Assembly (NCBI GenBank): GCA_030435675.1 | Contig: CM059625.1 | Coordinates: forward strand, 15,748,001 to 15,812,000 | Reading direction: 5' to 3' | Source of the DNA: Steinernema hermaphroditum | Lineage: Eukaryota > Nematoda > Chromadorea > Rhabditida > Steinernematidae | DNA length: 64,000 nucleotides | Shown here: positions 34,180-44,568 of the stretch, in pieces | Position numbering within the stretch: the stretch's first letter is position 1 | Layout: each line of letters begins with the position of its first letter | Position numbers and translations under genes: made by a program | Notes under the pieces: model-generated | The model's database searches: none | Told to the model about the DNA's origin: nothing | What the model saw: only the letters and a program-made list of their open reading frames with translations

Positions 34180-35985
34180 TTTGCGATCTCATATTGCTTC
34201 ACAATGTCGCAGCTTGTCCAAAACTGAGAATTATTGATTGCAAACAGGAAAGTATGTCGTATTCATCCTTGGTGTGGTCCCTTTCGTGTAACCCTGATCT
34301 GTTGTTACAAGCATCAAAAGCCGGTTTCACCGATTTAAGTGTTCCGTTATCTGCTTAGTGCGGATAACTATTAGGATGAGCTGCGCCCACAAAACTGGAC
34401 AATAAACCGAGTACAAGCCGCGATTCACTGAACTTTGATCTGTGCAAAAAGGCGCCTTTCACCGACGTAAAGTTCATCCTTTGATGACTGCTTGAATCAA
34501 ACATTAAAGGTCATTTGGTGACAAAAGTGTGTCCGCAAATGAAGACTGCCATCAATAATTATTTTTTGCTCGAATATTACGGTGAGTTTTCATTTCGGAA
34601 AGTTCACATTCTTGCACTGTCACATGAGACAAGCGAAAGGTAGATCAGTGCATTAGAGCGTGTATTAGAATCGTAGCACGCCGAGAATACATTTGCCTTT
34701 GTTAAATCTCTGTTTGTTTACTTTTAATACGACCATTACGTTTTCTTACGTCAAGCTCAAGCGAACAGTTTGTGCCTTTGTTTGCAAAGTAATAATTGGT
34801 TAACAACGTGATAACCGGTTCAGTTCTACATTTGCAAATCTTGATTTTATAAAGGAAAATAACACACATCGAATTTATTGGCTAGTTTAAAGTTTGTGTA
34901 GTTTAAATCGGACACAAAAGGCCTATGCAGGATTTTTAAAGTTGTCAAGGTCTATATAGCGAAGTCTACTTGTCCCTCTGGTTTAGAAGGACACGGCTAA
35001 AGCCCATTTATAACGTAGCAAACGAGCAAGCGGTGCAAGAATTGTCTCACATGATCGACGTCTCATCATCTGTTACCATCGGTATCATCACCACAAAAAT
35101 AGACGCAATTTTGTTTCACTTTTTCCTTCGCTTTTAATGTATCTTTGAGGTTTGCAGTCGAGCTTTCCTTTCTTAAAAGAAAGTTATATACAATCGACTC
35201 TCCGATTCTATCTTTCGGTTAGTTGCTCGAAGCCGTTGTTGTGTGCAGCGTTATCAGGCCAAGAGGGGACTGAGACAGAGCGTGAATTTCTGTTTTTTAA
35301 TTATAAACATACACACGTAGAATCAGTTCCTTTTCACATTTATTTTTCTACCCATTTGACCGAAGCGTTCCCCTTTAATCAAATCGCGTTAATTCTACCG
35401 AAAGAAAGTGGTTTTCCGCTTTGACCCTCGTCATTTCACGCGCTTTTATTTGCCGCCTCATGGCGATGTTCAAAGAACCGAATCAAATGCGACTGCTGTT
35501 TGTCCACGATGAGAACGGTGGGAGACAAGTGATCATGACTCACAAATGTGTAACTTGCTCCGCCATCTTAGACGTGCGCCATTCAACAAACAACCTACGT
35601 CTTCAGGACGGAACGTGTGAATCTGTTCGCCATTTTAGACGTAAAATCACTCATCACGTCACAGTATCAGATGTAAAAAACATATAGAGAGTTGCGAGTA
35701 GGTGGATGCATGCAACGCAAAGTTAAGGGTAGTGGGTAGTAAGGAACCTACGAAAAGTCAGGTGCGATTTCGCCAGTGGGGAAGTGATGAGAACAGAGCG
35801 CAAAACGAAACGAACAGCTACTTTTTTTCAGCGCACACGCTCTTCTGTCATCACCTGCGCGGGGCACACGCGTTTTCTTGCCAACGGCTCTCTCCTTCTG
35901 CCCACTCCATCTACAGTACAGCCAAGAGTTATTGATAGACCGATGACGATCAACGGGTTCTGCTACAACCACTGTTGATGGCAAA

Positions 35986-36003
35986 GATGATGATGATGAT
36001 GAT
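35986..36003. repeat. GAT trinucleotide microsatellite
   Basis: Six tandem GAT units upstream of the 36.6-kb gene. Confidence 0.8.
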
Positions 36004-36628
36004 GCTGATTCGTTCGTTTGTTCCGTCGTTCATTAGTTTCGATGTGGCTGTGCAAGGAGCTGTTGCGCAGCACTGGTCGAAACGGTGGCGGGGCGACCAA
36101 AGACGGTGTGTGGCTGGAAGACGAAGAAGACCGTCGGTTAGATGCTCCGCTCTGTGTTGCTCGGGGAGAAACGGACAGACGAGCGACCTCCTGGTGCGCG
36201 ACTCTCTTCGCGCGTTCGATCAAACGTTCTTCTCCCCTCTCGACCGTTATCTCGTATATATCATGTTTATTTCGGCGAATGATTAGACCGTTCGCCACGA
36301 GGGCAAGAAACTCTGTTCATCGTATGCGCGACTGCCCTCATCCACTTTTTGCTCCCACCCTCTCTGACCGCATCGCCTTTCCCGCCGTTTGCCACTTTCG
36401 CTCTTGCGCGCCGACATTCACCCCAGAGGCAAAGAGATATTATTAACATATTGTTCTCCCGTGGGAATTAACACTCTGTCGATTTCAGTGTTTACCAATT
36501 TTTTGTTAGTAGCTTTTTTGTGGCCGCGCTTTTCGCGGCAATTACACGCGATTGCCGGTTGAACACAAGCGCCTCTCTTTTAGAGATTTGTGAACGCGGA
36601 TGGCGGCCCTTAAGCGACAAATTGCAAC

Positions 36629-39088
36629 ATGACCACCATCGATACGTTGGCGTTTTTGTGGTTTCTGGCAGCAACCCTCACCATTGCTGTATATTCGCTT
36701 CCGACGGTAACGCTCCCGCTGCATCCATACACGTCGATTCTACGAAGCTTCCATCGGCCGGACACGATATTCGTAAAGGACTGTCCGGCAGCCTGCGCTG
36801 TACAATTCCACGCGTTAGCGCTGAACAACTCCGCTTCGGACTGCTCGTGCATCTGTCCGAAAGACGCTCCAGCGTTCCTGCCAACGACCGGCTTCTGCGT
36901 TCATCAGCTCGGTGAGTTCAACTGTCACTTGCCACCCTTTCACCTTTCGCCCTCTTCAATATAAGACAGATTACTGCGTCAATTAATTAAAAGCCCCTTC
37001 AGTGCATTGCGAGTTTTTCGAGCATTCCAGCACTGGATCGCCAGCGGCGCTCGCCGCAAAAAGACCAAAAGTGTTTATTATCTGTAATCGGTCATCGGCG
37101 CCTCACAATCTCCGTTTTTTCTTCTCCACACACCAAGTTGCGCGTTAATTGTGTTTCCGATTGTCTCCATATTCGGCGATTGCACGGACAATGTTGTAGA
37201 CGAATGCGCGCATCCGATCGCGTTTAACACGTCGAATCGGAACGAACGACTTCTTCCCGTACTCTCGCTTCCGACCACGAATAATGTCGTTGCCCCGAAC
37301 ACGCGAATCCTTTTCCAAGGTACGAACGCACGTCTTAATATTTCGATTGATTCGATCAACTTTTTCGTTGCAGAGGCCGGCGTACGAATCAATAGACAAG
37401 GTGCCGATTGCCAGGTGTCTAAAGTCTTCTTCCTCGACGACGACGACCTCTGGTCGGAAGCGTCGCCCGACGTCTTCTACTTGCAGCTGAGCAACGGTTA
37501 CAAAAAACTCTTTGTAAGTGCTTATCGCAGTTCTTCGTGTGTGGCCTCGGTGATTACGGTGATCGCAACACATACATAACGTAACGCCGGTCAGCGCTGG
37601 CGGCATCAGTATCTGCGCATGCGATCTTAGCGGCGAGTACGACCTTCTCAATATTTATGACAAATCTGGTAGCCAAAATAGATCAAGGTCGACGTGCGCG
37701 AAGGAGTTGAGTAGTTAAAACAAAAGACGTTTGCTGTAACACAAGCGTTGCCGCCACCGTCGATGATTTTGATATATGCGACGCGAAAAGCAAAGAGACC
37801 GAAGATGGCAATCAGGCATTAAAGGCGAATTACAGCCTGTTTTTGCAGTGGAATGGCACAAGTGATGACGCCAAGCGTTTCCTCGGGACCATCGTGCAAC
37901 TCAAACTCAAATGTGCACCGTTCTCCGATGCCAGACATTGCATGAGCTTCAGGTTGCCTGGCGAGAAGGGTGAGACGACAAGAGAACCGCTAGAATATAC
38001 CATATATTGCTATTATAGAGATCTTGTTTGGGCCTCGAGGCTCCGATGGCTCTCCGCCGAGGCTAGAGGTGTTTGTGATTATCGTACTTTCACTTCTGCT
38101 CCTTGCAAGCATCTTCACATCGATTGTCCTATGGCGTGTGTGCTGGAAGATGAAGAAGACAGAGCTGATCTCTGCTATCCAGCTGCAATTCATGTACCAT
38201 CTCAATCACGAGAAGCAGCAGGCTGCTCATGCAGCTCGCAATGCTGTCGTGCAGACAAACGGATCCGTGCAAAGTCAGCAGCCCGAACAGGCGAACGGGA
38301 CTTGCAGCTCCGATAATCAGACTCCGTCGCAGCCTATTCAAAAAAGAAAGCTGTTCTTTAGTGCCGGTTTGTTTTAGTGCGTTCGGTCATAAAGTGACCG
38401 TAACATCTTTTCAGAATTTTTCGAACCACATTTGATGGCCGATCCACCGCCAATGGCCGAACAATTTCTTGTCGATCTGCGCAAGATGATCGAGATCGCG
38501 AAGAATCGCCTTCGTATGAAGCGACACGTACCAACGCTGGTGACCATCCCGGAGGAGCCATTGTTCGAGACGCCCGAGATCACGCTGACCGACTGTACGA
38601 CATCGCCACAGCCAGAGTCCGAAAGCTCGCCTAAATCAGTCAAATCGATCGATTCGGGAAAGGAGTCCATGAACACAAGCAGCGATTCTGATCAGGAGAC
38701 GAAGCGCAACAGCGACGGTGCATCAGTCCGAAAGATGGTAAACGGCATCGAACAAAGGGCGAACGGTACTGCGTCGAAGAGCCGAATACCAGTGATCGGA
38801 TCGAGATCGCCACCGACAAAAATCCCCTCACCACCCATGGTCCATTCTAATGGCATTGTGCCCGGCCCACCTCCACAGAGGCCAGCGCCACCAATCCCCA
38901 CTGACCAAGACGATTCACCACCTCCACTGCCCGCCAGCGATCCGCCGCCGAAGCCTACCGTGAAGAATATGCGTCGAAAGGCGTATGCTGTCTTCCCGGG
39001 CGACGCTATGTTGAAGAAATCTCTTCCGAGGAGGTCAAAAAAGAATAAGGCACTAGGAAGCAACGGTCTTATTGAGACAAACATGTAA
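36629..39088 (+). CDS. type I membrane protein, possible Shavenoid-like ectodomain, proline-rich cytoplasmic tail
   Basis: Exon 1 (36629-36911) encodes a signal peptide and a Cys cluster (DCSCICPKDAPAF..FCV). Exon 2 starts at 37003 (CTTCAG acceptor; HCEFFEH). Exon 3 ends at 37513 and contains ECAHPIAF, TRILFQG and FLDDDDLW. Exon 4 ends at 37969 with YSLFLQWNGT..GTIVQLKLKC. Exons 38019-38366 and 38415-39088 are firm. The membrane span is FVIIVLSLLLLASIFTSIVL, followed by a ~300-residue Ser-rich tail with PPPQRPAPPIP and PPPLP motifs (SH3/WW/EVH1-type ligands). Borders between 37040 and 37750 are uncertain: the frame needs a weak donor or the acceptor at 37199. The Cys pattern plus the FLQW block recalls the N-terminal domain of Drosophila Shavenoid, a single-pass cell-shape protein. 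This is from memory and unchecked. Confidence 0.7.
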
Positions 39089-39761
39089 ATACCGGAAAAT
39101 AACAGCTAGCCGCAAAGTTTCCGCATCCCATTTCCCTCTCACTTCTTTTCAACTCTTTCCCTTCCGTAATTTATGCATTCAGACGGGTTCTTTCTCTTTG
39201 TTTTACGCTATTCTGTTTCCTTGGCTCTCAGCAAATCCACTACGCCACCTGATACCCTCCAACGTGCCCTATCACATCAATCAATTTTGAATTTATCTAG
39301 AGTTCTATGTGTGCCGATGCCATAATATGACACGATTCCGCAATTCTAATAATAATAGCATGTAAATATTGTTTACAATCAAAAATTGTTCTTTAGTTTT
39401 ATGTTGTTCCTGTTTGTAAATTCATTGATAGTCATCGAAATTGCATTACAGTGATAAAGGTGCTACAAGTGACTAAATCAGCACGCATTCTAGATGACGC
39501 ATGAGTGACGTCTATTGACCTGGCAATTCGCCCAACACAGTGATTACAACATGTGTGATTTTGTCTACGTATAAAAGCTGACGGTGTTTTGAGCGGGGTA
39601 AATCCGAAGACGTAGTTCGCCAAACAGACCATCGTGGTTGTTACTTGCATGCTACAAGACTACAATAAACGATATAGGCACTTTCGATAAGGAGTGACTG
39701 GGAAAACAGAAATGAAAAGGAGGCTGAACTGCATAGGTATATAGTCTGTATAGTCTGAAGT

Positions 39762-40171
39762 CTGTTAAAGCCTAATGAAAGGCGATGACCGTGTGGTGGG
39801 AAACGTGCCGGACTACCACGCTGCTTTTTCGGTCGGGTTCAATCCCCGTCGACGGCATACCTTTTTCTTAGCTCCACTACCTTCGTTAATATCTTTGAAT
39901 CCATTTACTCGTACGAAAATGTCACTTTAGAGAGTCGCACAACGACCACACAAGGTGATAACGTAATGGAACTGCGGTTGCAGCTTCCTATCGCCCAAAA
40001 TCAAGCGCTTCTCGTGAGATTAAACGGGTTCAAAGATATTGACGAATGTAGTGGAGCTCAGAAAAAAGGTATGCCATCGACGGGGATCAAACCTGGCCGA
40101 AAAAGGAGCGTGGTAGTCCGTCACGTTTACCACTACACCACAGGTCATCGTTTTTCTTTGGGCTTTAACAG
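39762..40171. repeat. inverted pair of tRNA-like (SINE-like) elements
   Basis: Arms 39762-39908 and 40021-40171 are imperfect reverse complements separated by 112 bp. Each arm holds a tRNA-like core with a pol III B-box: GGTTCAATCCC at 39836-39846 (+) and GGTTTGATCCC at 40083-40093 (-). An A-box-like TGTAGTGGTAAACG is better kept in the minus-strand arm. Similarity extends beyond the core on both sides (CTGTTAAAGCC; CTCCACTAC..TTCGT), so these are copies of one element, not two tRNA genes. Neither core folds into a complete cloverleaf by eye. Confidence 0.75.
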
Positions 40172-40683
40172 CACTATATCGCCGATCCCTTATCTTTTAA
40201 CCTACTTTTAGACCCTCTCCCATGAGATGCTGCCGGTGCGGCATACGTCACTGCACTACATGACCATAGCTTTACCAGTCCACAAAGTTTCAGCCAAATC
40301 GGCGTTTATCACTTAGAACACTTTCCTTATTAGTACCTTTGATTCAAATGCGGTAATCTGGACGTAATTTCTTATTTAAATCTATATCGCTTCATCTATC
40401 CTATAAACAGATCGATAATAGAAAGAGTGGTGAACCTGTTGTGTGAGTTACGGGAAGACACAGTGGGACACTGGCTTTTAAGTCACTTATACTCTATACA
40501 TTTGACTCCCACCACGATTTGTGTTGCATGACTTGAGCGATGCTTTTGCAAAAAGTTCACTGTTTGCAATGCGTTCATTCTTTGACACATTTGAAATTGC
40601 ATCGCAAACCTACAAACCTGACCACATATAAAGCAACCCATTTCACTACAACGTCACTCTTGCCATATCAGCAACCACCAACT
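40172..40683. other. upstream region of H2A gene 1
   Basis: No coding signal. The open frame continues 5' of the H2A ATG at 40684 by chance; the histone start is fixed by its alignment. Confidence 0.4.
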
Positions 40684-41097
40684 ATGGCATCCGGAAAAAG
40701 GTCCAAGTCCACCGGCGGAAAGATCGAGAAGAAAGTGACCAGCCGCTCGGAAAAAGCTGGACTCGCGTTCCCCGTCGGCCGTGTCGCCCGTCTGTTGAAG
40801 AACGGAAACTACGCCCAGCGGATCGGTTCCGGAGCTCCCGTCTACTTGGCCGCGGTCCTCGAGTACCTCTGCGCCGAAGTCTTGGAGCTGAGTGGCAACG
40901 CCGCTCACGACAACAAAAAGCACCGTATCACAGCTCGCTTCATCCAACTGGCTGTTCGGAACGACGAGGAGCTGAACGAACTGATGAGGGGGGTTGTCAT
41001 CGCCGAAGGTGGTGTCCTGCCTCAAATTCACAGCGAAATTCTGCCCAAGAAGACCAGCGCGAAAAGTGCTAACGTAGCCGACAATTACGACGAGTAA
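40684..41097 (+). CDS. histone H2A, divergent variant 1
   Basis: An intronless 137-residue H2A. The core is complete: [72 protein letters not shown] and GGVLPQIH. The nucleosome acidic patch residues (E in AEVLEL, DEE in NDEEL) are kept. Differences from canonical H2A are RVARLL for [19 protein letters not shown] in place of [23 protein letters not shown], and a short tail ending NYDE with no SQ motif. It is not H2A.Z. No histone 3' stem-loop follows the stop, which points to a polyadenylated replacement-type gene. A second, different H2A lies 1.8 kb downstream on the same strand. Confidence 0.93.
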   Translation: MASGKRSKSTGGKIEKKVTSRSEKAGLAFPVGRVARLLKNGNYAQRIGSGAPVYLAAVLEYLCAEVLELSGNAAHDNKKHRITARFIQLAVRNDEELNELMRGVVIAEGGVLPQIHSEILPKKTSAKSANVADNYDE

Positions 41098-41925
41098 TAC
41101 CATTGGCATTTTTGCGCCTTCAGCTGTCTAGCGTCCTTGTTATCCTGTTAATTTATGATAAATGTGCTGTTTAAAAATAACTGTTACCACTGTAACCTAA
41201 GACGAAGATCCTTAGTAAACACCAAATCAATCATGGCCAAATTTTCAGCTTAGCATTGTGGTCTCACTAGTGCAAAGCAAAGATCTCGATAGATCCCATC
41301 CTTTAACAGAATGAATCATCAAGGTTTTATGCACTTTTTGACGTGGAATACCATGACGTCGCAATTTCAACGTTATTATCACCGTTATTATCAGATCCAT
41401 CACCACTTCCAAAGTTTCACCGATTCCCAGATGCCCCATGAACAGCGCCGCTGATAGCATTAATTGTGCGGTGGACGGCGACTGCCTTCCATGGCGTGCG
41501 TCAATAAGTCTAAATCAGAAAGATGGCCTTGTCGGATCACTATGCTTCCCATATGACCTCCACAATGGCTCTCCACTTTAAGCTTCGGTTCATGGAGCAC
41601 TCTCTTTGGTCTCTCTTACAGTCAAATGTCTTTTCCATAAATGATAACATCAGAGGTATCCATTCAGAATAAGAAAAAGAGGCCGAAAAATTGGACCAAA
41701 ACCTTTTTTTGACACTAAACACTCCACATTGTACAAACGAGGAACCCGCATGTCACTCGTAAGGTGGGCTAATCTTATTGCGTGCCAATGGTGAATACCT
41801 TATGCAAAATCTTTGTTCACCTAGATAAACAATCGTTGCAAGATCGACTCGTTTTCAACTTAACAACACAATAGGAGTCAGCCTAACCGGTGAATGACGG
41901 AACGTCCGGTAAGCACTGAGACTAC
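41098..41925. other. spacer downstream of H2A gene 1
   Basis: No gene recognised; minus-strand frames at 41245-41722 have no family features. Confidence 0.35.
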
Positions 41926-42204
41926 TAAAAATACACCCTACACATAAAACACTCATAGAAAAACTTTTCTAGAACCATATTCCCACGGAAAAACCTGAAG
42001 CGAAATGGGTGAACCTAGGTAAGCGATGTTTTCACCTTATAAAATACGGCCCTCGATGGCTCATTGGTAGTACGCTCTACTACCATGCAGAACATCGAGG
42101 GTTCGTGTCCAGCCTAGCATCCTAAAGTATAGGCTTGTGTGCGCGTATTGCAGGAGATCCGCAAGCAGTCTTTTTGCGTTTTTTATCGTTGGCTACTACG
42201 TTTA
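41926..42204 (+). repeat. SINE-like element, copy 1, with tRNA-like A/B boxes and nested stems
   Basis: About 280 bp, matching 63242-63522 in the same orientation. The core has an A-box-like TGGCTCATTGG (42057-42067) and a B-box-like GGTTCGTGTCC (42100-42110). A perfect 9-bp stem pairs CCCTCGATG (42050-42058) with CATCGAGGG (42093-42101). Inside it is a 7-bp hairpin, GGTAGTA/TACTACC with loop CGCTC (42066-42084). It is tRNA-derived in style but not a functional tRNA by eye. Confidence 0.75.
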
Positions 42205-42935
42205 TCGGCAATAAAAAGAGTGAAAACATGTCTGAATTCGTCTTTCAAAGAAAACTCTACCCCAAATGTTGGGTAGAGTTTTGAAGGATTGAAATTGACA
42301 CCCGTGGCACATACACTCTTCATCTTTTCCTTTTGTACCAGGATTCAATGTTGAGGGTTCACGGAAAACCCTTTTGGAACTTCAAAACTTCTAATTTACA
42401 ATCAGGTTCTGCCCGTGTATGTCGGAAATCAATCTGCAGGATGGACCTTACTTCTTAATAGACACTTATTCTTAATAGACACCTGAGGTGGAAAATTTAA
42501 GAACAACGACGAATCCTTTGATACTTTCAATGACATTTAATGCTTCATTGTGCTACATGGTGTTAGAGGTCAAACGATGGGAAACCGACCGAAGAAATGT
42601 AAACGAAGATTTTCTTTATCAGTTTGGGCGGTTTTGGGCAACCTACGACTGAATTCTGTGAACAAAGTCCATACTCGCACACTGCGAGAACACTGAACGC
42701 TGAAAATGCCCGTAGATACCTATCGTTTCGTCTGTAAAAGAGTCTTACACAGAATTTGTTTTTTAATGATAAAAGAAATGTGTGAATGTGAAGTTAATGT
42801 GTCGAACTATTATTAACAGTGTGGATGTTCCGATTGAGCGATGCGAAGGCAATTCTTACACCTTGATGGTATATATACACCAGCTTTCCACGTTATGATC
42901 ATCAGTTCCCTGACTAACTCGCTTCAGATACAACG
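42205..42935. other. upstream region of H2A gene 2
   Basis: No coding signal seen. A 3' splice-like CGCTTCAG ends 9 nt before the next ATG and may accept a spliced leader. Confidence 0.35.
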
Positions 42936-43388
42936 ATGGCTCCTGGAAGGCGCTCAAGCGGAAAGGTTTCGGCCAGTACGCAGAACGTTAGCCGCTCGCA
43001 CAAAGCCGGGCTTCAGTTTCCCGTCAGCCGCATCCACCGTATGCTGAGAAAAGGTAACTACGCCCAGCGTATCGGCTCCGGCGCTCCGGTGTACCTATCT
43101 GCTGTTCTCGAATACCTGGTCGCTGAAATCCTGGAGCTGAGTGGAAACGCCGCCAGGGACCATAAGAAAACGCGCATCGCTCCTCGCCACATCACGCTCG
43201 CCATCCGCAGCGACGAGGAACTGGCGAAGATGTGCAACGGCGTCACCATCTCCCAAGGAGGCGTGTTGCCTAATGTTCATTCTGACCTGATTCCGAAGCC
43301 AAAAGGGAAGAAGGTCCACTCCAAAGCTCAACGTCCTCCAGTGCAGCAGGACGACGATGAAGATGGTTACGGTAGTGAAGAATACTAA
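42936..43388 (+). CDS. histone H2A, divergent variant 2 with acidic tail
   Basis: An intronless 150-residue H2A. The core reads [77 protein letters not shown] and [14 protein letters not shown]. The tail is long, basic then acidic ([12 protein letters not shown]). The final SEEY sits where H2A.X has SQ-(E/D)-aromatic, but Gln is replaced by Glu, so the DNA-damage kinase site is absent. It shares IGSGAPVYL and LELSGNAA with variant 1, suggesting an old local duplication. AATAAA follows at 43428-43433 and no histone stem-loop is seen. In C. elegans a comparable divergent H2A, HTAS-1, is sperm-specific; equivalence here is conjecture. Confidence 0.93.
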   Translation: MAPGRRSSGKVSASTQNVSRSHKAGLQFPVSRIHRMLRKGNYAQRIGSGAPVYLSAVLEYLVAEILELSGNAARDHKKTRIAPRHITLAIRSDEELAKMCNGVTISQGGVLPNVHSDLIPKPKGKKVHSKAQRPPVQQDDDEDGYGSEEY

Positions 43389-43427
43389 CAGTACGTGATT
43401 GTAGTCGGTTGTTTCTTGTTCCCGGTT

Positions 43428-43433
43428 AATAAA
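43428..43433 (+). other. poly(A) signal of H2A gene 2
   Basis: AATAAA 40 nt after the stop codon of the variant 2 H2A gene. Confidence 0.65.
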
Positions 43434-43479
43434 TTTATGTGTATTATATTGTGGAAACGTAGCATGATATAGGATCTTG

Positions 43480-44170
43480 ACTAGCTTGGTGCGCTGCGCG
43501 ACAGGTTAACATCGGTCGAAGTTGTGGAAAAGTGAAAAGCAACTGCGCAACAGGTTGACGCTCGCTTCGCTCGCTCGCTCGTCCGCAACTTGCCCCCCCA
43601 CTGTGGCACAGGCGAATCGCGTCGGGACCCGTGGCATCGCTTTCGCAATCCACGAACTTCTTCACCGAAAATCGCACCAAATTTTCTTTCGTTGATTTCT
43701 CGAAAACAAACTCGAAATTCAAAAATCCGCCACAACTGCCCTCTGTGGAATTTATTCAGCTTTCGTTTGATACCAAGCTTGCGCAGAACAAACGAAAATC
43801 CAGAGAGGAGTAGGGTTTTGAACGGAGGACGTTTTTTTGTGAAAATCTTTTTTTTCTTTTTCTCTAAATTTTTTCTCGAAAATCTGTTCGATAGAATTTG
43901 TGGAGATTTCGACGCTCTACAACATGCACCAAAAACTCACCCTGCAAAATTTTTTACTGCAAAAAAATCTAAAAAAAAAACCTAAAATGGGCCATATTCT
44001 AAGGTCCGGGCACGATTTTGAAAAAATTTTTTTACTAAAAAAAATTTCCGCCCATAAGGATTATCCATACAAAATTTTATCAAAAACACACCAAACCACA
44101 CCACCTAAACGACCCCTCAAAACTGGACAAAAATTTCCAAACACACACATATATCAGCGGGGACGCAGGT
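43480..44170. repeat. compositionally odd, homopolymer-rich block
   Basis: It begins with a G/C-rich CGCTCG-type palindromic run (43560-43582) and a C7 tract. It then passes into long T runs and A runs (43840-44050) unlike the flanking DNA. One plus-strand frame stays open to 44187 but reads mostly Lys/Asn/Phe from homopolymers. It could be an unclassified repeat or poorly assembled sequence. No gene is called. Confidence 0.4.
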
Positions 44171-44568
44171 ACTACGTTCCTAACTAGTCCTAATTTTAAA
44201 TACAGATGCGTCATGCTCCATGAGCGAAGTTGTCTCACATAGAACGAAAATTACGTCAGCCGTTATTCCTAAGTGATGCTATTCTTATTCTCGCTGCAAA
44301 CGCGCCTTGGTGCCAATGTGTAACGGTCACTTGTCAAATCACTGTTTACTTTATGAAATGGCTCGTATCGTTCGTCACAATATAACTAATCCTCAAAACG
44401 ACAACAACCGCTTTGAGTTAACAAAGTGAATGTAAATGACAATTTTCAAAATGCACACTATATTATTTTAGTGCGACGTCGCACTGACCTATATACAGTA
44501 CCCACGAGATGGCATTAGATGAAGGTCTGAGATCATCTGATTTGTATTTCTTGGCAACGGCCGTATGT

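Larger units (their letters stand above)
30583..36628. other. 6-kb repeat-bearing intergenic region
   Basis: No convincing gene. A ~33-bp direct repeat occurs at 31491-31523 and 32631-32663 (one mismatch), a 24-bp exact repeat at 32771-32794 and 32662-32685, and TCTCCCTATTTATAC twice (32586, 32614). The 17-mer AAAAGCCGGTTTCACCG occurs at 33991 and 34316. Short CATACGGTA repeats lie at 31671-31713. Minus-strand frames at 33377-33669 sit in a G/C-rich patch and look accidental. The last kilobase is presumably the promoter of the 36.6-kb gene. Confidence 0.35.

Noticed and set aside
42050..42110. Functional tRNA gene
   Set aside because: A- and B-box motifs are present, but the stems pair as two nested hairpins, not as a cloverleaf, and the element recurs with long homologous flanks.
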